Source of the DNA: Nitrospirillum viridazoti CBAmc
GTDB taxonomy: Bacteria; Pseudomonadota; Alphaproteobacteria; Azospirillales; Azospirillaceae
Direction of reading: 5' to 3'
Length of the DNA stretch: 64,000 nucleotides
Assembly (NCBI RefSeq): GCF_000730165.1
Contig: NZ_CP022112.1
Span: forward strand, 466,001-530,000
A program made the position numbers and the translations under genes. The notes beneath the pieces are model-generated. The model was not told the DNA's origin and made no database searches. It saw only the letters and a program-made list of their open reading frames with translations. Below, piece by piece: positions 24,701 to 30,057 of the stretch; positions within the stretch are counted from its first letter, which is position 1, and every line of letters starts with the position of its first letter.

Positions 24701-26682
24701 CCACGGCCAACGTCCTGGCGGGCGACAGCGTCACCCTGATCCAGGGTGGCACCGGCTCCAGCTACAGCGGTGCCACGGTCACCAGCGGCCTCACCGGCCT
24801 GTCGGCCAGTGCCGCTGTCAGCGGCAGCAGCCTGATGGCCGTGGCCGGCAACGACTATGTCGGCGGTAGCCTGGCCAACTTGAGTGTCACCGGCACGCTC
24901 AGCAGCCCGACGGCGCTCTATATCGCGGCCACCGGCGCCTTGGGCACCCTGGCCAACAGCGGCACCATCAGTGGCAACATCACCAACCTGTCGGCCAACG
25001 ACCTGGTGGTTGCGGGCGGCACCGACAGCGCCCCCGGCACCCTGACGGGCGGCACCATCACCAATACCCGGTCCGATCTGCGCTTCGTGCGCGGCGTCAT
25101 GATGCTGAACGACCGGGTCGATGTCGGCAGCCACAGCGTGGTGAACAGCGGGGCGACCTTGCTGGTGAACAGCGCGGTCAACATCACCGGCAGCTACAGC
25201 CAGACGGCCGGCAATCTGGTGGTCGGCGTGTCGTCCACCACCAGCTACGGCAGCCTGGTCATCAGCGGCAGCGCCAGCCTGACGGGCGGGTCGGTGACGC
25301 TGACGGCGATCAATGGCGGCCAGCTGTCGGCGGGCAGCTACACCATCGCGTCGGCTGGGTCCACGCTGACGACCAGCAACCTGACCCTGACGGCCGCCGG
25401 CTACACCGTCACCAGTTCCACCATCACCGCCAACGGTGCCACGGACCTGATCCTGACGCTCAGCAGCGGCAGCGGCGGGACCACCGGTCCCACGGGCCCC
25501 ACGGGCCCGACCATCAGCACCCAGTACACGGCGGTGGGCCTGGCGGCGGGCGGCCCGGGGGTGGGCACCGGCCGGGCGCTGGACGTCATCGCCAACAGCA
25601 GCCGTGCGACGGCCCAGGCCTTCCAGGCGGCGGTGCTGACCCGCCTGTCCAAGCTGTCGGGCGAGGCGCAGCAGCTGGCGGTGATCCAGCTGTCGCCCAG
25701 CCAGCTGACGCCGCAGATCAACACCTTCTCCGTCACGCCCTCCACCAACGCCATCAGCCTGCACCAGCAGCATGCGGCGGCGTACATGGATGGCCCAATG
25801 GGGGATGTAAACGGGAAGGGGGCGGCGGCCGGCTCCGACGGCCAGCAAGGCGCGGTGTGGGGCGAGATCCTGGGCGGCGGTGTGCTGCGCGGCAACAACG
25901 CCGACGCGGCGGGCTACAGCGGCACCACGGCCGGCCTGGTGCTGGGCGTGGACTGGTACGCCAATGACACGGTCATGGCGGGCCTGGCCTTCAGCTGGCT
26001 GAACGGTTCGGTCAACGGCGAGGGCACCGCCGCCGGCAGCCAGACCAAGGCGGCCAGCTACCAGCTGACGACCTACAGCGTCTGGCGACCGGATTGGGCG
26101 GACCAGCGCCTGTCGGTCGAGGGCCAGGCCAGCTTCGGCTACAACCACTACGACCAGCGCCGCTGGATCGGTTTCCTGGGCGCCCGCGCCGACGCCAACT
26201 ATGGCGGGGAGCAGTATCTGGGCAAGGTGACGGTGGGCTACGACCTGCCGGTCTCCGCCAGCTTCACCCTGACGCCGCAGGCCAGCCTGCGGGCCGTGCG
26301 CCTGACCAACCACGCCTATGACGAGCATGACGCCGGCGTGGCCAACATGGCGGTGGGCGCCTTGAAGGTGGACAACCTGACGCAGGAGCTGGGCGCCAAG
26401 CTGTCGGGTAATATAGGGACGGCCTGGGGCCGGCTGCTGCCGGACCTGCGTCTGGCCTGGGTGCACGACTATCTGAACGGCCCCATCGCCACCACCAGCG
26501 TCCTGGCCGGCACCAGCTTCGTCAGCAGCACCGGCCGCACCGCCGCCGATGGTCTGGGCATCGGCGTGGGGGCCACCCTGGACCAGGGCGACGGCTTCAA
26601 GCTGCGGCTGGAATACTCCGGTGAGCTACGCCGCGATTACCAGAGCCACGCCGGGGTTCTGCATGCTACCTTTGACTTCTGA
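6736..26682 (+). CDS. Giant autotransporter adhesin (6648 residues)
   Basis: A single open frame of almost 20 kb. Residues of about 26-57 form a signal peptide (RRVFLAGSSLAVVAVGMAA, cleavage near VHAQ). The passenger, to about residue 6240, is made of Ser/Thr/Gly/Asn-rich beta-helix-like repeats built on motifs such as GTLVNSGTI, interspersed with about 21 NDYIG/NDYVG modules. A collagen-like linker GPTGPTGPT follows near 6250. Residues of about 6370-6648 form an autotransporter beta-barrel domain that begins GAVWGEILGG and ends HATFDF with the terminal aromatic residue typical of outer-membrane barrels. The protein is expected to be anchored in the outer membrane and to act in adhesion or biofilm formation. 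The start is uncertain: ATG 6736 or ATG 6748 both give an unusually long N-terminal stretch before the signal peptide. Confidence 0.9.
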   Translation: MGAGMGLRGAGGTDTCPQEIRHDHRLRLARARRVFLAGSSLAVVAVGMAAPRPVHAQSAYTTYSGNFLSSGVTLTGNTVIGAGTIGALFKNARVNPLLITAGGTIKTGLGGIALISGSSITSIVNSGVIGGTNFAVSISSDSTLGALRNSGTILGDVINNGSTDLTLGGGTAAGTYTGMSGQGTITNTLSNLIFTGGFLLNDAVNISGHTLINSGAAVTLTSIVTVTGDYTQASGTLALGPSGELVITGNASLAGGQVTATLSTLSAGATYLVGDALATLVAAGSGTYTGLTGSITSSLARLAATLGTAGGNLVAQALNDYIGAGTPSLTLTGTVDTNGTTPVAAYVAPGVSIGTLVNTGHLTGDTIGLSIGTGATIGTLINAGLIDLHVSLNGMPQTGIAVARNAVVGTLSNSGTIQQIRYGITAFNATVGLLSNSGTITGTTNGIGIYTTVSTIQTLVNSGTIDMRAGSAGVLSSATLGTLVNSGAILLGANSTYNYGIIQRTATLGTLVNSGLISAPDALMVQTIGSGSSGAFLTIVNSGTIAGNISTSTLAASVPNVTVLGGSAGTVGTLTGFSGTLNPGGTGVVGVFTNANSDLYFAGGNLLLNDRINATGHTVLNTGAALTLVNPINVTGAYAQTGGSLVLTNSGALTVSGSASLTNATVSIAPNAAGNYVVGSPVTVVVGGGGSDFTGVSVSLGALTGASLTGSVAGNGLLVVASNDYIGSTLATLTNSGSLSGATVVYIAATGSLGQLVNTGTLTGDIRNLSANTLSISGGTGGVVGTLTGGTLSNSFSDLVLSGGSLLLDDAVNVSGHTLANSGASVTLASVVGVTGNYAQTAGTLVLQPGAGLAVSGGATMTGGSVIATLSTPSAGATYLVGDALSTLVSAASGAYTGLSGTVASGLSPLTAALGTDSANLLAVATSDYVGANAASLTLTGTVDTGSIAAYVASGVSLGTLVNAGHLTAGTVGVGIDVASATIGTLINNGLIDGRVSASTTQFGIRVGTGATVGTVSNTGTIQAHVGILSQTRFGSVLSNSGRIAVGASGFGIVNNATVATVSNSGTIAATAGGVGIYNVGTIGAVLNSGLITVSGGTGNQYGILQSQFSMGTVINSGTILAPEAVALVFGGSIGTLVNAGLIAGNIVNGTLNDSYSYGGLTIAGGSGGSIGTFTGYVANSQGTISNTFSNVVFTSGALLLNDAIDAAGHTVINTGAGITLANTVRITGDYAQTGGSLSLSNGAQLLVSGAASLTGAQVSVSSLPTQANYVVGAPTTVVVGGAGSDYTGASVTVAPQTGITLTGGNDGTNLLLMAQSDYVGDTLATLTNSGAVSAPTALYIAATGSLGQLVNTGTLSGTILNLSAHDLSIIGGTAGTVGVLTGGAIINTLGNVMLSGGLRLAENVNVSGHTLVNTGGIVDATGNLAITGDYTQVGGALIVANNTALAVSGSASITGATVSGTVAVNNGATYLLGDTLGTLVSAASGSYTSLTGSLAASTDRVTASLGSDGANLLAVAGNYYIRSNLASIGNTGVASGVTALYLTNTLGTFTNSGTLAGSSYGIIGQASGSIGLLDNSGLIQGGAFAVAMGSIGTLVNGGTIAAGTVAILGSNQYTLATIDNQTLGLISGQTALSLAGTVVAIGSINNSGTILGQSYGIWNSGTINRLSNSGTIAATVTNGLAMMNFGSIGTFDNSGRVTAVRSDMVNNGTIDTLTNSGLIGGGTNVALRNYSIISTLSNSGTLTSTNGVGFYNNGTVGLLDNNGGTISSGGSFALVSPGTIVRLANSGTITAPGFGIGLFNGGKIGTLANAGLITGGTALEIFVGSQVDLLVNSGTIAGNIDNNFDPNNAGPGTLAAALTIAGGTGGTIGTLTGANLTNQGHITTRYADVVFSGGDLLLNDNITTNGFTVRNTGAGITVANTVNITGGYIQTGGSLGVAVGAGLLAVSGSASLTNGQVQLVGAATNNYFQADTLGTLVTGGAGSDYAGVTLSGDGAGLSLAGVTIGTDLIAVVRNDYIGGTYASLGNTGTLSVQNGAAVYVAQTGTLGTLANTGGVISSVGSTAIANRGTIGTLSNSGTITGAGVGLHNTGLIHTLTNDGTLGGLFADGVIDTVVNSGTIGGAFDVKGTLGLLSNSGSIGTRIYVEQTGGVGTLINSIGGAISGAASGIGNAGSLGTLVNRGLISGAQYGVFSSNATGTVVNSGTIQATGASGTALYGSFGTILNSGLISGANALSLTSQPDLLNNSGTILGDIQATSGTLTLTGGTGTVAGTFSGATVTNRGTITVTSGNVVLAGGNVLLNDNVVVSGHTLINNGANLQLAGAVSVTGGYSQTVGTLGVTVNNGLTASGVANITGGTVLASLAATGNYLAGTLGTLVAGANGSSYGATVVSALTGLAGSGALSGGTLLFVGGNDYIGGAYATLSNSGSLSAATAVYIAATGSLGNLSNTGTLVGNVRNLSAVDLSIVGGTTGTVGTFTGGTLINTLSNVVLASGNVRLADAVDVTGHTLVNSAAAVTLGGTVAVTGDYSQTGGGLRLGIGSDLLSVTGAARFAGGVATVTGFSSTANYMAGSIFGTLVQGGAGSDYTGISITNTVAGFGLGGTVANNALQAVALNDYVGGTLSALTVTNAVSTASTALYVAATGSVSGTLTNSTSLVGQNAGVRNFGTIGALLNDGTIAGGAYGLRNSGGAITFLGNHGTLAGQTAGLAVDGGSVMFALNDGSIATVAVSGGGSMFALGNIGRISGGVQVQDGGTLGSILNFNGGLISGATALSIGAQGQFFALANGGTIAGNIINNATATPNLTIMGGTLGNTTIGTGTFTGAALTNQGIITNTLGDVLFASGDVLLNDSVNVGGNTVRNIGADLTLTGTVSVTGNYAQTGGTLVLVTGAGQLAASGSASLTNGQVQLIGAAAGNYLQGGTVGTLVAGGAGSDYAGVVVTDDATGLTLSGAIAGTALVGVARNDYIGSTYTSLGNTGTLSVQNGAAVYVAQTGTLGTLANTGGVISSVGSTAVANLGTIGTLSNSGTITGGGVGLHNTGLIDTLTNAGTLGGLFADGVIDTAVNSGTIGGTFDVRGTLGLLANSGSIATQIHIEQTGGVATVINTTGGVISGAASGIENAGSLGTLVNSGTILGTTNAGIGGAGAIGLLSITSLGLIGGGVVGVEAGALGTLINQGTIAGGSIGISAGTIGLLANAGTIAGDVATSGDLTVTGGSGTVMGIFTGATLGSQGALSIAGGNLVLAGGNVLLNDSVRAATVANTGAYLALAAGISVTGAYGQTAGTLGVTVDHGLTVSGVAGITGGTVLATLDAGGNYLAGTLGTLVAGAAGSDYSGAVVASALTGLTGGGVASGDSLLFVGGNDYIGGAYATLSSSGSLSAATAIYIAAGGSLGQLANTGTLAGNIRNLSSVDLSITGGTGGTVGTFTGGTIVNSLSNVVFASGDVRLADAIDAAGHTVVNSGADLTLGGTVAVTGDYDQTGGSLRLGIGSDMLSVTGAARFMGGGATVTSASGTANYMAGSILGPLVQGGVGSDYTGLSITNLVTGFGLGGTVVSNALQAVALNDYIGGTLATLSITGAVNNASTALYVATTGSLGTLTNSTTLVGQNAGLRNVGTVGALVNDGSIGGGSYGLRNSGGLITFLDNVGTLTGQTAGLAIDGGVVASALNVGGIATVSIGGTGTLLSLDNQGQLSGGILVTGGGRLDTLGNSGTIAGDIRVAAGTLTIVGGSGAAQGTFTGGTLGSQGTIAVSGDVVLAGGNIWLNDGIQATGHTVANAGANLQLAGAVSVTGAYSQTAGTLGATVNNGLTASGAASITGGTVLATLDATGNYLAGTLGTLVAGGNGSNYSGATVSSVLTGLTGTGAVSGDTLLLVAENDYIGGAYATLTNSGSLSAATAVYIAAGGSLGQLANAGTLAGNIRNLSAVDLFITGGGGGTVGTFTGGTIVNSLSNVVFASGDLLLADAIDATGHTVVNQSATLRLASQVSITGAYAQTGGTLSIDPGTGRLVASQAIVVSGGVVQATLNAGGTYLYGNGYTLMQAGGGIDLSGANLITALAGFAGNATIVTVTGASALLLQFANDYIGGTIGSASNSGTISGVRTAGYVAATGSVGTLSNSGLLSGGVIGAANNGVVGTLVNDGAITGASSAAANVGTLGTLANSGTITGGRDGVHNIGTATLVSNTGLISAMSRAGLYNGGGIATVSNSGTITGTVGLYNSGTLAVLMNAAGGTLAGVTALYNDGTLGTIANSGMIRGAIVNDAAQDLVFTGAGGGGQGTLTGLSGRGTITNTRGNVVFAAGALLLDDDLAATGHAVVNSGATLALANAVTVSGDYSQVGGNLVLTRNDTQAAELVVSGTATVGGTVLANLSSTANYLVGTSTLLQAAGGATVTAQLQVSGITGLSAAQGAVSNGLTLTVGNDYVGGSLGSVTNSGTLSAATAIYVAGSGTLATLVNSGLLTGTAHALVNLGSLGTIANSGTLAGDILNDGTGTLVITGGAGTLVGTLTGQLSGPGAGIGTLTSTGGDVVFAGGTLLLNDMIAAAGHTVSNTGASLHLASTLTITGDYRQTAGSLALDAGQLVVTGVAALSGGTVAASVSAASNQLVGAVLGTMVVGGAGSSYTGLTALVNVASVGVTLSTVTIGGTVDLLAVIANNYVGDTLGSLGNSGVIDAPTAVHVAAGGTVGSLSNTGTLIGTIAVLNQGQVGSFSNDGTVMGSVAGISNAGSIGTLGNQGTVMGSVTGLGNQAGASIGTLSNSGTVAGQMALYNAGTIDVFVNTGSLIDAGAPTAAGLYNTGNIATVLNSGTILGATYGVYNAGTIGTLANSGLITAPTALYLDTSASLGVLANSGTVTGNILNLSANSLSITGGSGTVVGTLTGYAAGSQGSIINTFGNVVLASGNLLLNDAVDVAGHTLVNSGASVILDSLVSVTGAYSQTAGTLTLDIASGGALAVSDATSLSGGTVLADFASTGNYLAGNVTTLVAGGIGSSYTGVAVQGSLTGLLVSQGVVGTNLLAVIGNDYVGGTLGNLSNTGTLTAATAVYIAASGSLGNLSNSGALIGDLLNTSSHDLVIVGGTGTAVGSFSGGTIRNSLSNLTFASGAVSLGDAIDVTGHTVSNSGANLTLASDISVTGAYSQSAGALDVAGHSLNVSDAANVSGGTVSAGLNGTGNYLVGDSATLIQGGAGSNYAGAVVTSGVSGLSATGTTSGTSLQAVAANDYIGGTLVSLAVTGSLTNTAGGATALYIASTGTLGTLANSGTISGNIANAGTASLSITGGTGTVTGTLTGTGGIGTITSTLANVELASGNLVLNDQVNVGAGTLVNSGATVLLTNAISVTGNYSQSAGTLAMGIGSGTAGELLVSGNAAFTGGTVAVTALSGSNLIAGQSYTIAEVGGSLTTSGLSAAATGFSATLGTGANGAATDLLLTLLSDYVSGTLGTLSNTGTINAATAVLITSAGSLGTLANSGVLIGNVINASANDLVIVGGANGTVGGFAGGTIRNSLSNLTFASGAVSLGDAIDVTGHTVSNSGAGLTLAGDVAVTGNYSQTAGTLAVAGHSLSVSGAAQVTGGVVDAGMTGTANYLVGDSVTLIRGGNGSTYTGATVVSGLTGLDATGTTSGSNLLAVAGNDYIGASLATLNVTGTLANTAGGATALYIASTGTLGALANSGTISGNVTNVSARDLTITGGSGTVVGSFTGGTIRNTGANVVFASGNVSLGDAIDVGGTHTVSNIGAAIALTTDVGVNGTYAQSAGSLNVGGHVLTVSDAAVVSGGVVNAGVNATGNYIVGDSVTLIQGGTGSSYSGATVISGITGLDATGTTSGTNLLAIAGNDYVGGTLNTLNVTGTLANTAGGATALYIAHTGTLGSLANSGTITGNVVNTGVRDLTIIGATGGGGNGAVGRFTGGTITSTGANVVFASGAVSLADALNVATHTVSNAGAGIALASDVAVTGNFAQSSGTLTTGGHVLTVSNAATVTGGVVNAGVSATANVLAGDSVTLIQGGTGSSYSGATVTSGLTGLSASAAVSGSSLMAVAGNDYVGGSLANLSVTGTLSSPTALYIAATGALGTLANSGTISGNITNLSANDLVVAGGTDSAPGTLTGGTITNTRSDLRFVRGVMMLNDRVDVGSHSVVNSGATLLVNSAVNITGSYSQTAGNLVVGVSSTTSYGSLVISGSASLTGGSVTLTAINGGQLSAGSYTIASAGSTLTTSNLTLTAAGYTVTSSTITANGATDLILTLSSGSGGTTGPTGPTGPTISTQYTAVGLAAGGPGVGTGRALDVIANSSRATAQAFQAAVLTRLSKLSGEAQQLAVIQLSPSQLTPQINTFSVTPSTNAISLHQQHAAAYMDGPMGDVNGKGAAAGSDGQQGAVWGEILGGGVLRGNNADAAGYSGTTAGLVLGVDWYANDTVMAGLAFSWLNGSVNGEGTAAGSQTKAASYQLTTYSVWRPDWADQRLSVEGQASFGYNHYDQRRWIGFLGARADANYGGEQYLGKVTVGYDLPVSASFTLTPQASLRAVRLTNHAYDEHDAGVANMAVGALKVDNLTQELGAKLSGNIGTAWGRLLPDLRLAWVHDYLNGPIATTSVLAGTSFVSSTGRTAADGLGIGVGATLDQGDGFKLRLEYSGELRRDYQSHAGVLHATFDF
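7690..25000 (+). repeat. About 21 tandem passenger modules marked by NDYIG/NDYVG
   Basis: I count 21 occurrences of an [N/S]DY[I/V]G-like motif (with variants NYYIR and SDYVS) from about 7693 to about 24850. Each starts a module with a common order: NDYIGGTLATL, then ALYIAATGSLG, then GGTIxNSLSNVVFASG, then LLLNDAxxxxGHT, then VSVTGxYxQTAGTL, then a closing glycine-rich stretch. Variable numbers of short GTLxNSGTI units are inserted between blocks, so module length varies from about 0.5 to 1.5 kb. This is a beta-solenoid passenger grown by duplication. Confidence 0.75.
12779..18370 (+). repeat. Tandem segmental duplication inside the adhesin gene (about 2.85 kb)
   Basis: The module trio starting at 12779 (with LSVQNGAAVYVAQTGTLGTL, then GGAYATL, then a long MFALNDG section) recurs in the same order from 15629. 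The recurring GGACGCTCAGCGTCCAGAAC block lies at 12821 and 15671 (offset 2850). Corresponding starts of the following modules are offset by 2847. The two copies differ at many codons, so the duplication is not very recent. Confidence 0.7.
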
Positions 26683-26784
26683 GCGAAGACGCGCCCCGGC
26701 TACTGTCACTTCCATCATCTGCGACTTGGCACTGAAGTAGGCCTTCTGCCGAAAATGGGGCAAGTCATCTAGAGTCTGTCTGAT

Positions 26785-27270
26785 TTAGATAGAAGCATAT
26801 CCTGCGTGTCGGATGTAGGCAGCACACTCCGTGGGCTCGAATCAGTCGAGGAGTGTGCCGATACGCCGCCAAGTTGTTTCTATGGTTCTCTCGTCTGCCT
26901 TGCGGACCAGCCTTTTGAGCTTTGCAAACATCATCTCGATGGGATTGAGGTCCGGGCTGTAGGGCGGAAGAAAGAGGATGTGGGCGCCGGCATCTCGTAT
27001 GGCTTTGCGAACGGCGTCGCCCTTGTGGCTGCCCAGGTTGTCGAGGATGACGACGTCCTTTGGCGCCAAGGTTGGGACCAGAGCTTGCTCGACCCAGGCA
27101 GAGAAGATGGTGCCGTTGATTGGGCCGTCGAGGACGAAAGGCGCGACAATACGATCATGCCGCAAGCCGGCCAGGAAGGTCAGCGTCTTCCAGTGGCCAT
27201 GGGGGACTTTGTCCAGATAGGGTTGCCCGCGCTGACACCAGCCATGTGTCCGAGTCATGTTGGTTTTCAC
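26785..27270 (-). pseudogene. Truncated IS630-family transposase
   Basis: The C-terminal two thirds of an IS630-family DDE transposase. KTNMTRTHGWCQRGQ, PHGHWKTLTFLAGLRHDRI, VILDNLGSHKG (second Asp) and PPYSPDLNPIEMMFAKLK (Glu) are all recognisable. The N-terminus, including the first catalytic Asp, is missing because IS66 copy 1 begins at 27271. A TGA at about 26842 also interrupts the frame 18 codons before the natural end (CAAYIRHAGYASI, stop at 26785). Non-functional on two counts. Confidence 0.8.
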
Positions 27271-27320
27271 GTAAGCGTCTTCTGACGGCTGCGGCCGGCT
27301 CCAGTTGATCGGCGCGTGGC

Positions 27321-28366
27321 TCAGGGCCTCTGGACGATGTTCCAGGGCAGCAGGTCGGTGATGCGGTTGATGGGGTGGTCGGCGATACGGTCGAGCACGT
27401 CGCGCAGGTAGGCCTGGGGATCGAGGCCGTTGAGCTTGGCGGTCTGGGTGGTGGTGTAGATCGCGGCGGCCCGTTCCCCACCGGCGTCGGAACCGGCGCA
27501 ACATCCAGTTGCGTCTTCCGATGGCCAGGGGCCTGATCGCCCGTTCGGCGGCGTTGTTGGAGAGTTCCAGCCGGCCGTCGTCCACATAGCGCGTCAGCGC
27601 CGTCCACCGCGAGCGGGCGTAGCGGATGGCCTTGGCCAGGTCGCCTTTGCCGGGGATGCGCAGCAGCGTGGCATCGAGGAAGGCGGCCAGTTCGTCCAGG
27701 GCTGGCCGAGCTTTGGCTTGGCGAAGCAGGCTGCGTTCCTCGGCCGACAGGCCGACCAGGGACCGTTCGATGTCGAACAGCACCCCGATGCGCTTGAGCA
27801 CCTCCGCGGCCAAGGGAGAGCCGGTTTCGACGTGTTCGTCGAAGAACTTGCGGCGCACATGCGCCATGCAGGCCACTTCGGCGATCCGGCCGCCGTCGTA
27901 CAGGGCATCGAACCCGCCATAGCCATCGGCGTGCAGGTGCCCACGGAAGCCGGCCAGTTCCCGTTGCGGATGCTCGCCCTTGCGGTCGGGCGTGTAGCGG
28001 TACAGCACCGCCGGCGGGCCTTGTCCGGCATGGGGGCGTTCGTCGCGCAGGTAGACCCACAGCTTCAGCGGCGGTTGTGACCTCCAGGTCCTCCAGCGAC
28101 AGCTCAAGCTGCTCGATCTCGCGGGCGATCTTCTCGGAAGACGAACCGAACTGCATCCGCCGCAGACGGGCCAGTTGGATCTTGAGCTTCTCCATCTCCA
28201 GCGCCTTGGCCACCAGGCCCGCCTTGGCGGCCGCCAGTTCGGTCTCGCTGGCCTCACGGCGCCGGCGCTCTGCCTCCAACTCCGCAGCCTGCGCGGCGAT
28301 GATCGCGCGCAGCGCCTCGACGTCATTGGGCAATGGAGCGGGCAGTGGATCGGCGATGGACGACAT
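27321..28366 (-). pseudogene. tnpC: IS66 transposase TnpC, internally deleted and frameshifted
   Basis: The N-terminus (MSSIADPLPAPLPN, coiled coil, LARLRRMQFGSSSEKI) and the C-terminal catalytic part (HADGYGGFDALYDGG, NNAAERAIRPLAIG) both match the intact copy at 38447-40063. A deletion near 28070 removes the zinc-binding region and the segment with the first catalytic Asp, and shifts the frame. A second one-base insertion near 27497 (GGCGCAACATCC instead of GGCGAACATCC) disrupts the end. Not functional. Confidence 0.85.
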
Positions 28367-28452
28367 GGGCCGATTCTACCGGAAGGGCGCCACCCCGAGG
28401 AGGACCGATCACCGTCATCGCGCCGATCACCGGCGAGCGTGGCAGCCCGGAC

Positions 28453-28800
28453 TCACCCCGCCGTCTCCGGACGCCAGGGGCGCTGCGGAGCCCGCCAGTC
28501 CATACCTTCAAGAAGCATCCCGAGTTGGGCCGGGGTGAGAGCCGCCACTCCCTCGCGGCTGATCGGCCACACGAAGCGGCCTTTCTCCAGGCGCTTGGCG
28601 AACAGGCAATAACCCTGGCCATCCCAGTACAGCACCTTCACCAGGTGCCCTTGCCGGCCACGGAAGACGAAGAGATGGCCGGCGAACGGGTCCTGCTTCA
28701 GAACCTCCTGGGCTAGCATGGCCAACCCGTCCATGCCCTTGCGCATGTCGGTGGCGCCCATCGCCAGGTAAATCCGCACGCCGGCGGGAACCGTGATCAC
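28453..28800 (-). CDS. tnpB: IS66 accessory protein TnpB
   Basis: 115 residues, the usual length for the IS66 Orf2 (TnpB) family. [41 protein letters not shown] and LEKGRFVWP are the conserved family segments. It is required together with TnpA and TnpC for transposition, but its molecular role is unclear. Its start overlaps the tnpA stop by 4 bases (ATGA). It is intact although its tnpC partner is broken. Confidence 0.88.
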   Translation of the reverse strand: MITVPAGVRIYLAMGATDMRKGMDGLAMLAQEVLKQDPFAGHLFVFRGRQGHLVKVLYWDGQGYCLFAKRLEKGRFVWPISREGVAALTPAQLGMLLEGMDWRAPQRPWRPETAG

Positions 28801-29234
28801 CGGCCGTCCAGCACATCGGCCAGCCGACGGAGCGTGGCGGGGGCGATGTCCTCGCCGACACGCAGCACGCGGCCGTTGGTGAGCACCACCTCGACCAGGG
28901 CGGCCTGCCGCTCAACGGGCGGCCCCGGTGGTTGGGAGGGCAGCACGGCGGGGGACACCACGCCGGCAGGGGGCGCCGCGTCAACCAGATGCACCGGCAC
29001 AAAGGACGCCGCCTCAGGGGTGAGTTCGCCGCTCCGGATCTGCCGGCGCCATCGGTAGATCAGGCTGCTGCACACCCCATGGCGCCCTGCCACCGCCGCC
29101 ACGGTGCCGCGACCGCCACGCGCCTCGCCCACCAGGCGAATCTTCTCCTCCGCCGAATAGGCGCGCCGCCCACCGGCCCCAGTGATGACCTCGATACGTT
29201 GGACTGCCACGGTGCAAACCACACTGCTTGCCAT
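28797..29234 (-). CDS. tnpA: IS66 accessory protein TnpA
   Basis: About 145 residues with an N-terminal helix-turn-helix of the transposase-8/IS66 Orf1 type ([34 protein letters not shown]). The C-terminal part ends [17 protein letters not shown], as usual for this family. I choose the ATG at 29234; a GTG seven codons earlier is also open. It is translationally coupled to tnpB. Confidence 0.85.
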   Translation of the reverse strand: MASSVVCTVAVQRIEVITGAGGRRAYSAEEKIRLVGEARGGRGTVAAVAGRHGVCSSLIYRWRRQIRSGELTPEAASFVPVHLVDAAPPAGVVSPAVLPSQPPGPPVERQAALVEVVLTNGRVLRVGEDIAPATLRRLADVLDGR

Positions 29235-29329
29235 GATGCCAAGCCGGCCACACACCCACGCGCCGCCGACACATAGCTTTCAGCACAACAGCCCCCGATC
29301 CAACAAGGCAGCCCACAGACGACGCTTAC

Positions 29330-29506
29330 GCCGAAGCCGCCCTTGCGAACGCAGAATCGACGCTGGCCCTATCCCGTGCGCAAATGGCCGATCGTCAGAT
29401 CGATCTGTTCCTGGCGCTTGGGGGCGGCTGGCCAACTCCCACGGAAGGTTCTGAACAGCTCGGAACGGATAGCCAGCCCAGCACCGGGGTAACGGCTTCG
29501 CGGTAA
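29330..29506 (+). pseudogene. C-terminal fragment of a NodT-type efflux outer-membrane protein
   Basis: Starting at the right end of IS66 copy 1, the plus strand reads EAALANAESTLALSRAQM and QIDLFLALGGGWP up to a TAA at 29504. ALGGGW near the C-terminus is the signature of RND efflux outer-membrane lipoproteins (NodT/OprM family). Everything upstream is lost, so the IS end marks a rearrangement breakpoint in a former efflux operon. Confidence 0.65.
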
Positions 29507-29511
29507 CGGCG

Positions 29512-29636
29512 GAGGAGAACGCGTCGCGGCGCTTCTCGGAGGTCTTGGAGACGGGCTTGTGACCGGTGCGGCGCACCTTGGCCTGGTAGCCGATGACCTG
29601 GCCGTCTCGATTCTACCAGGGGGTGATGGTGGCCAT
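29512..29636 (-). pseudogene. N-terminal fragment of a tyrosine-type integrase
   Basis: The minus strand from an ATG at 29636 reads MATITPW, an in-frame TAG, then NRDGQVIGYQAKVRRTGHK and KTSEKRRDA. This resembles the arm-DNA-binding start of phage-type integrases. The stop codon and the loss of the catalytic domain make it a scrap. Confidence 0.5.
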
Positions 29637-29639
29637 GGG

Positions 29640-29957
29640 ATGCAGGTCCTCGCGATGATCGCTGAGGTAAACTGTCCCGTAACTATCCCGCAAAATCCAG
29701 CTAAAGTGCTGGAAGTGTGGCGTCCCCTAGGGGAGGTTTCGCCGACTAAGGCCCAAGGGATTGATCGCCTTAGCAATCAGGGCGCCAGATCTTGATGATC
29801 CGCGTGTAGCACGACTGTATGCCACATGGGCATCCGGCGCAAGAGCCACCGCACCGTGCCCAGGGCGACGAGGTCAGGTTAACGGTTGACGGCAGGGCTT
29901 TTCCTGAGGCGCCGGGTGTGATTCCTGGAGGGCTCATATCCTGAAGGAAGGTGTGGG
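29640..29957. other. Intergenic region with a possible ISAs1 left end
   Basis: No gene is seen. CAGGGCTTTTCCTGAGGCGC near 29892 looks like an ISAs1-type terminal repeat, and GGAAGG near 29946 would be the ribosome binding site for the broken ISAs1 transposase at 29958. Confidence 0.35.
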
Positions 29958-30057
29958 ATGCCCGGTGAGATTGATGAGACGTTTCAGCCGTCGCGGCTAT
30001 GCAGCCTGCTCGACCACTTTGCCGTCGTGGAGGACCCTCGGGAAGCGCCGAAGGTGA
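29958..30057 (+). pseudogene. N-terminal fragment of an ISAs1-family transposase
   Basis: From the ATG at 29958 the frame reads through LCSLLDHFAVVEDPREAPKV, the typical N-terminal segment of ISAs1-family DDE transposases (LL.HFA.VEDPR). It then switches abruptly to IS66-type sequence in another frame, so only about 33 residues survive. Confidence 0.6.

Larger units (their letters stand above)
27271..29329 (-). mobile_element. IS66-family element, copy 1 (decayed)
   Basis: The left end GTAAGCGTCTTCTGACGG at 27271 and the right end CAGACGACGCTTAC up to 29329 are imperfect inverted repeats of the IS66 type. Three genes lie inside on the minus strand: tnpA, tnpB and a broken tnpC. The 8 bases outside each end (GTTTTCAC and GCCGAAGC) do not match, so no target duplication is visible and the element sits at a rearranged junction. 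It is nearly identical to the intact copy at 38397-41026, apart from a deletion of several hundred bases in tnpC. Confidence 0.8.

Noticed and set aside
7690..25000. CRISPR-like array because of many short repeats
   Set aside because: Repeats are protein-coding, degenerate at the third codon position, variable in spacing and read as one beta-solenoid protein.
20395..26466. A 2023-codon open frame on the strand opposite the adhesin
   Set aside because: It is rich in Gln/Gly/Ala/Asp/His in a pattern that mirrors the repeats of the real gene, has no domain, and is matched by other long antisense frames (14425-18054, 9430-12645, 6937-9186). It is a by-product of GC-rich repetitive codons.
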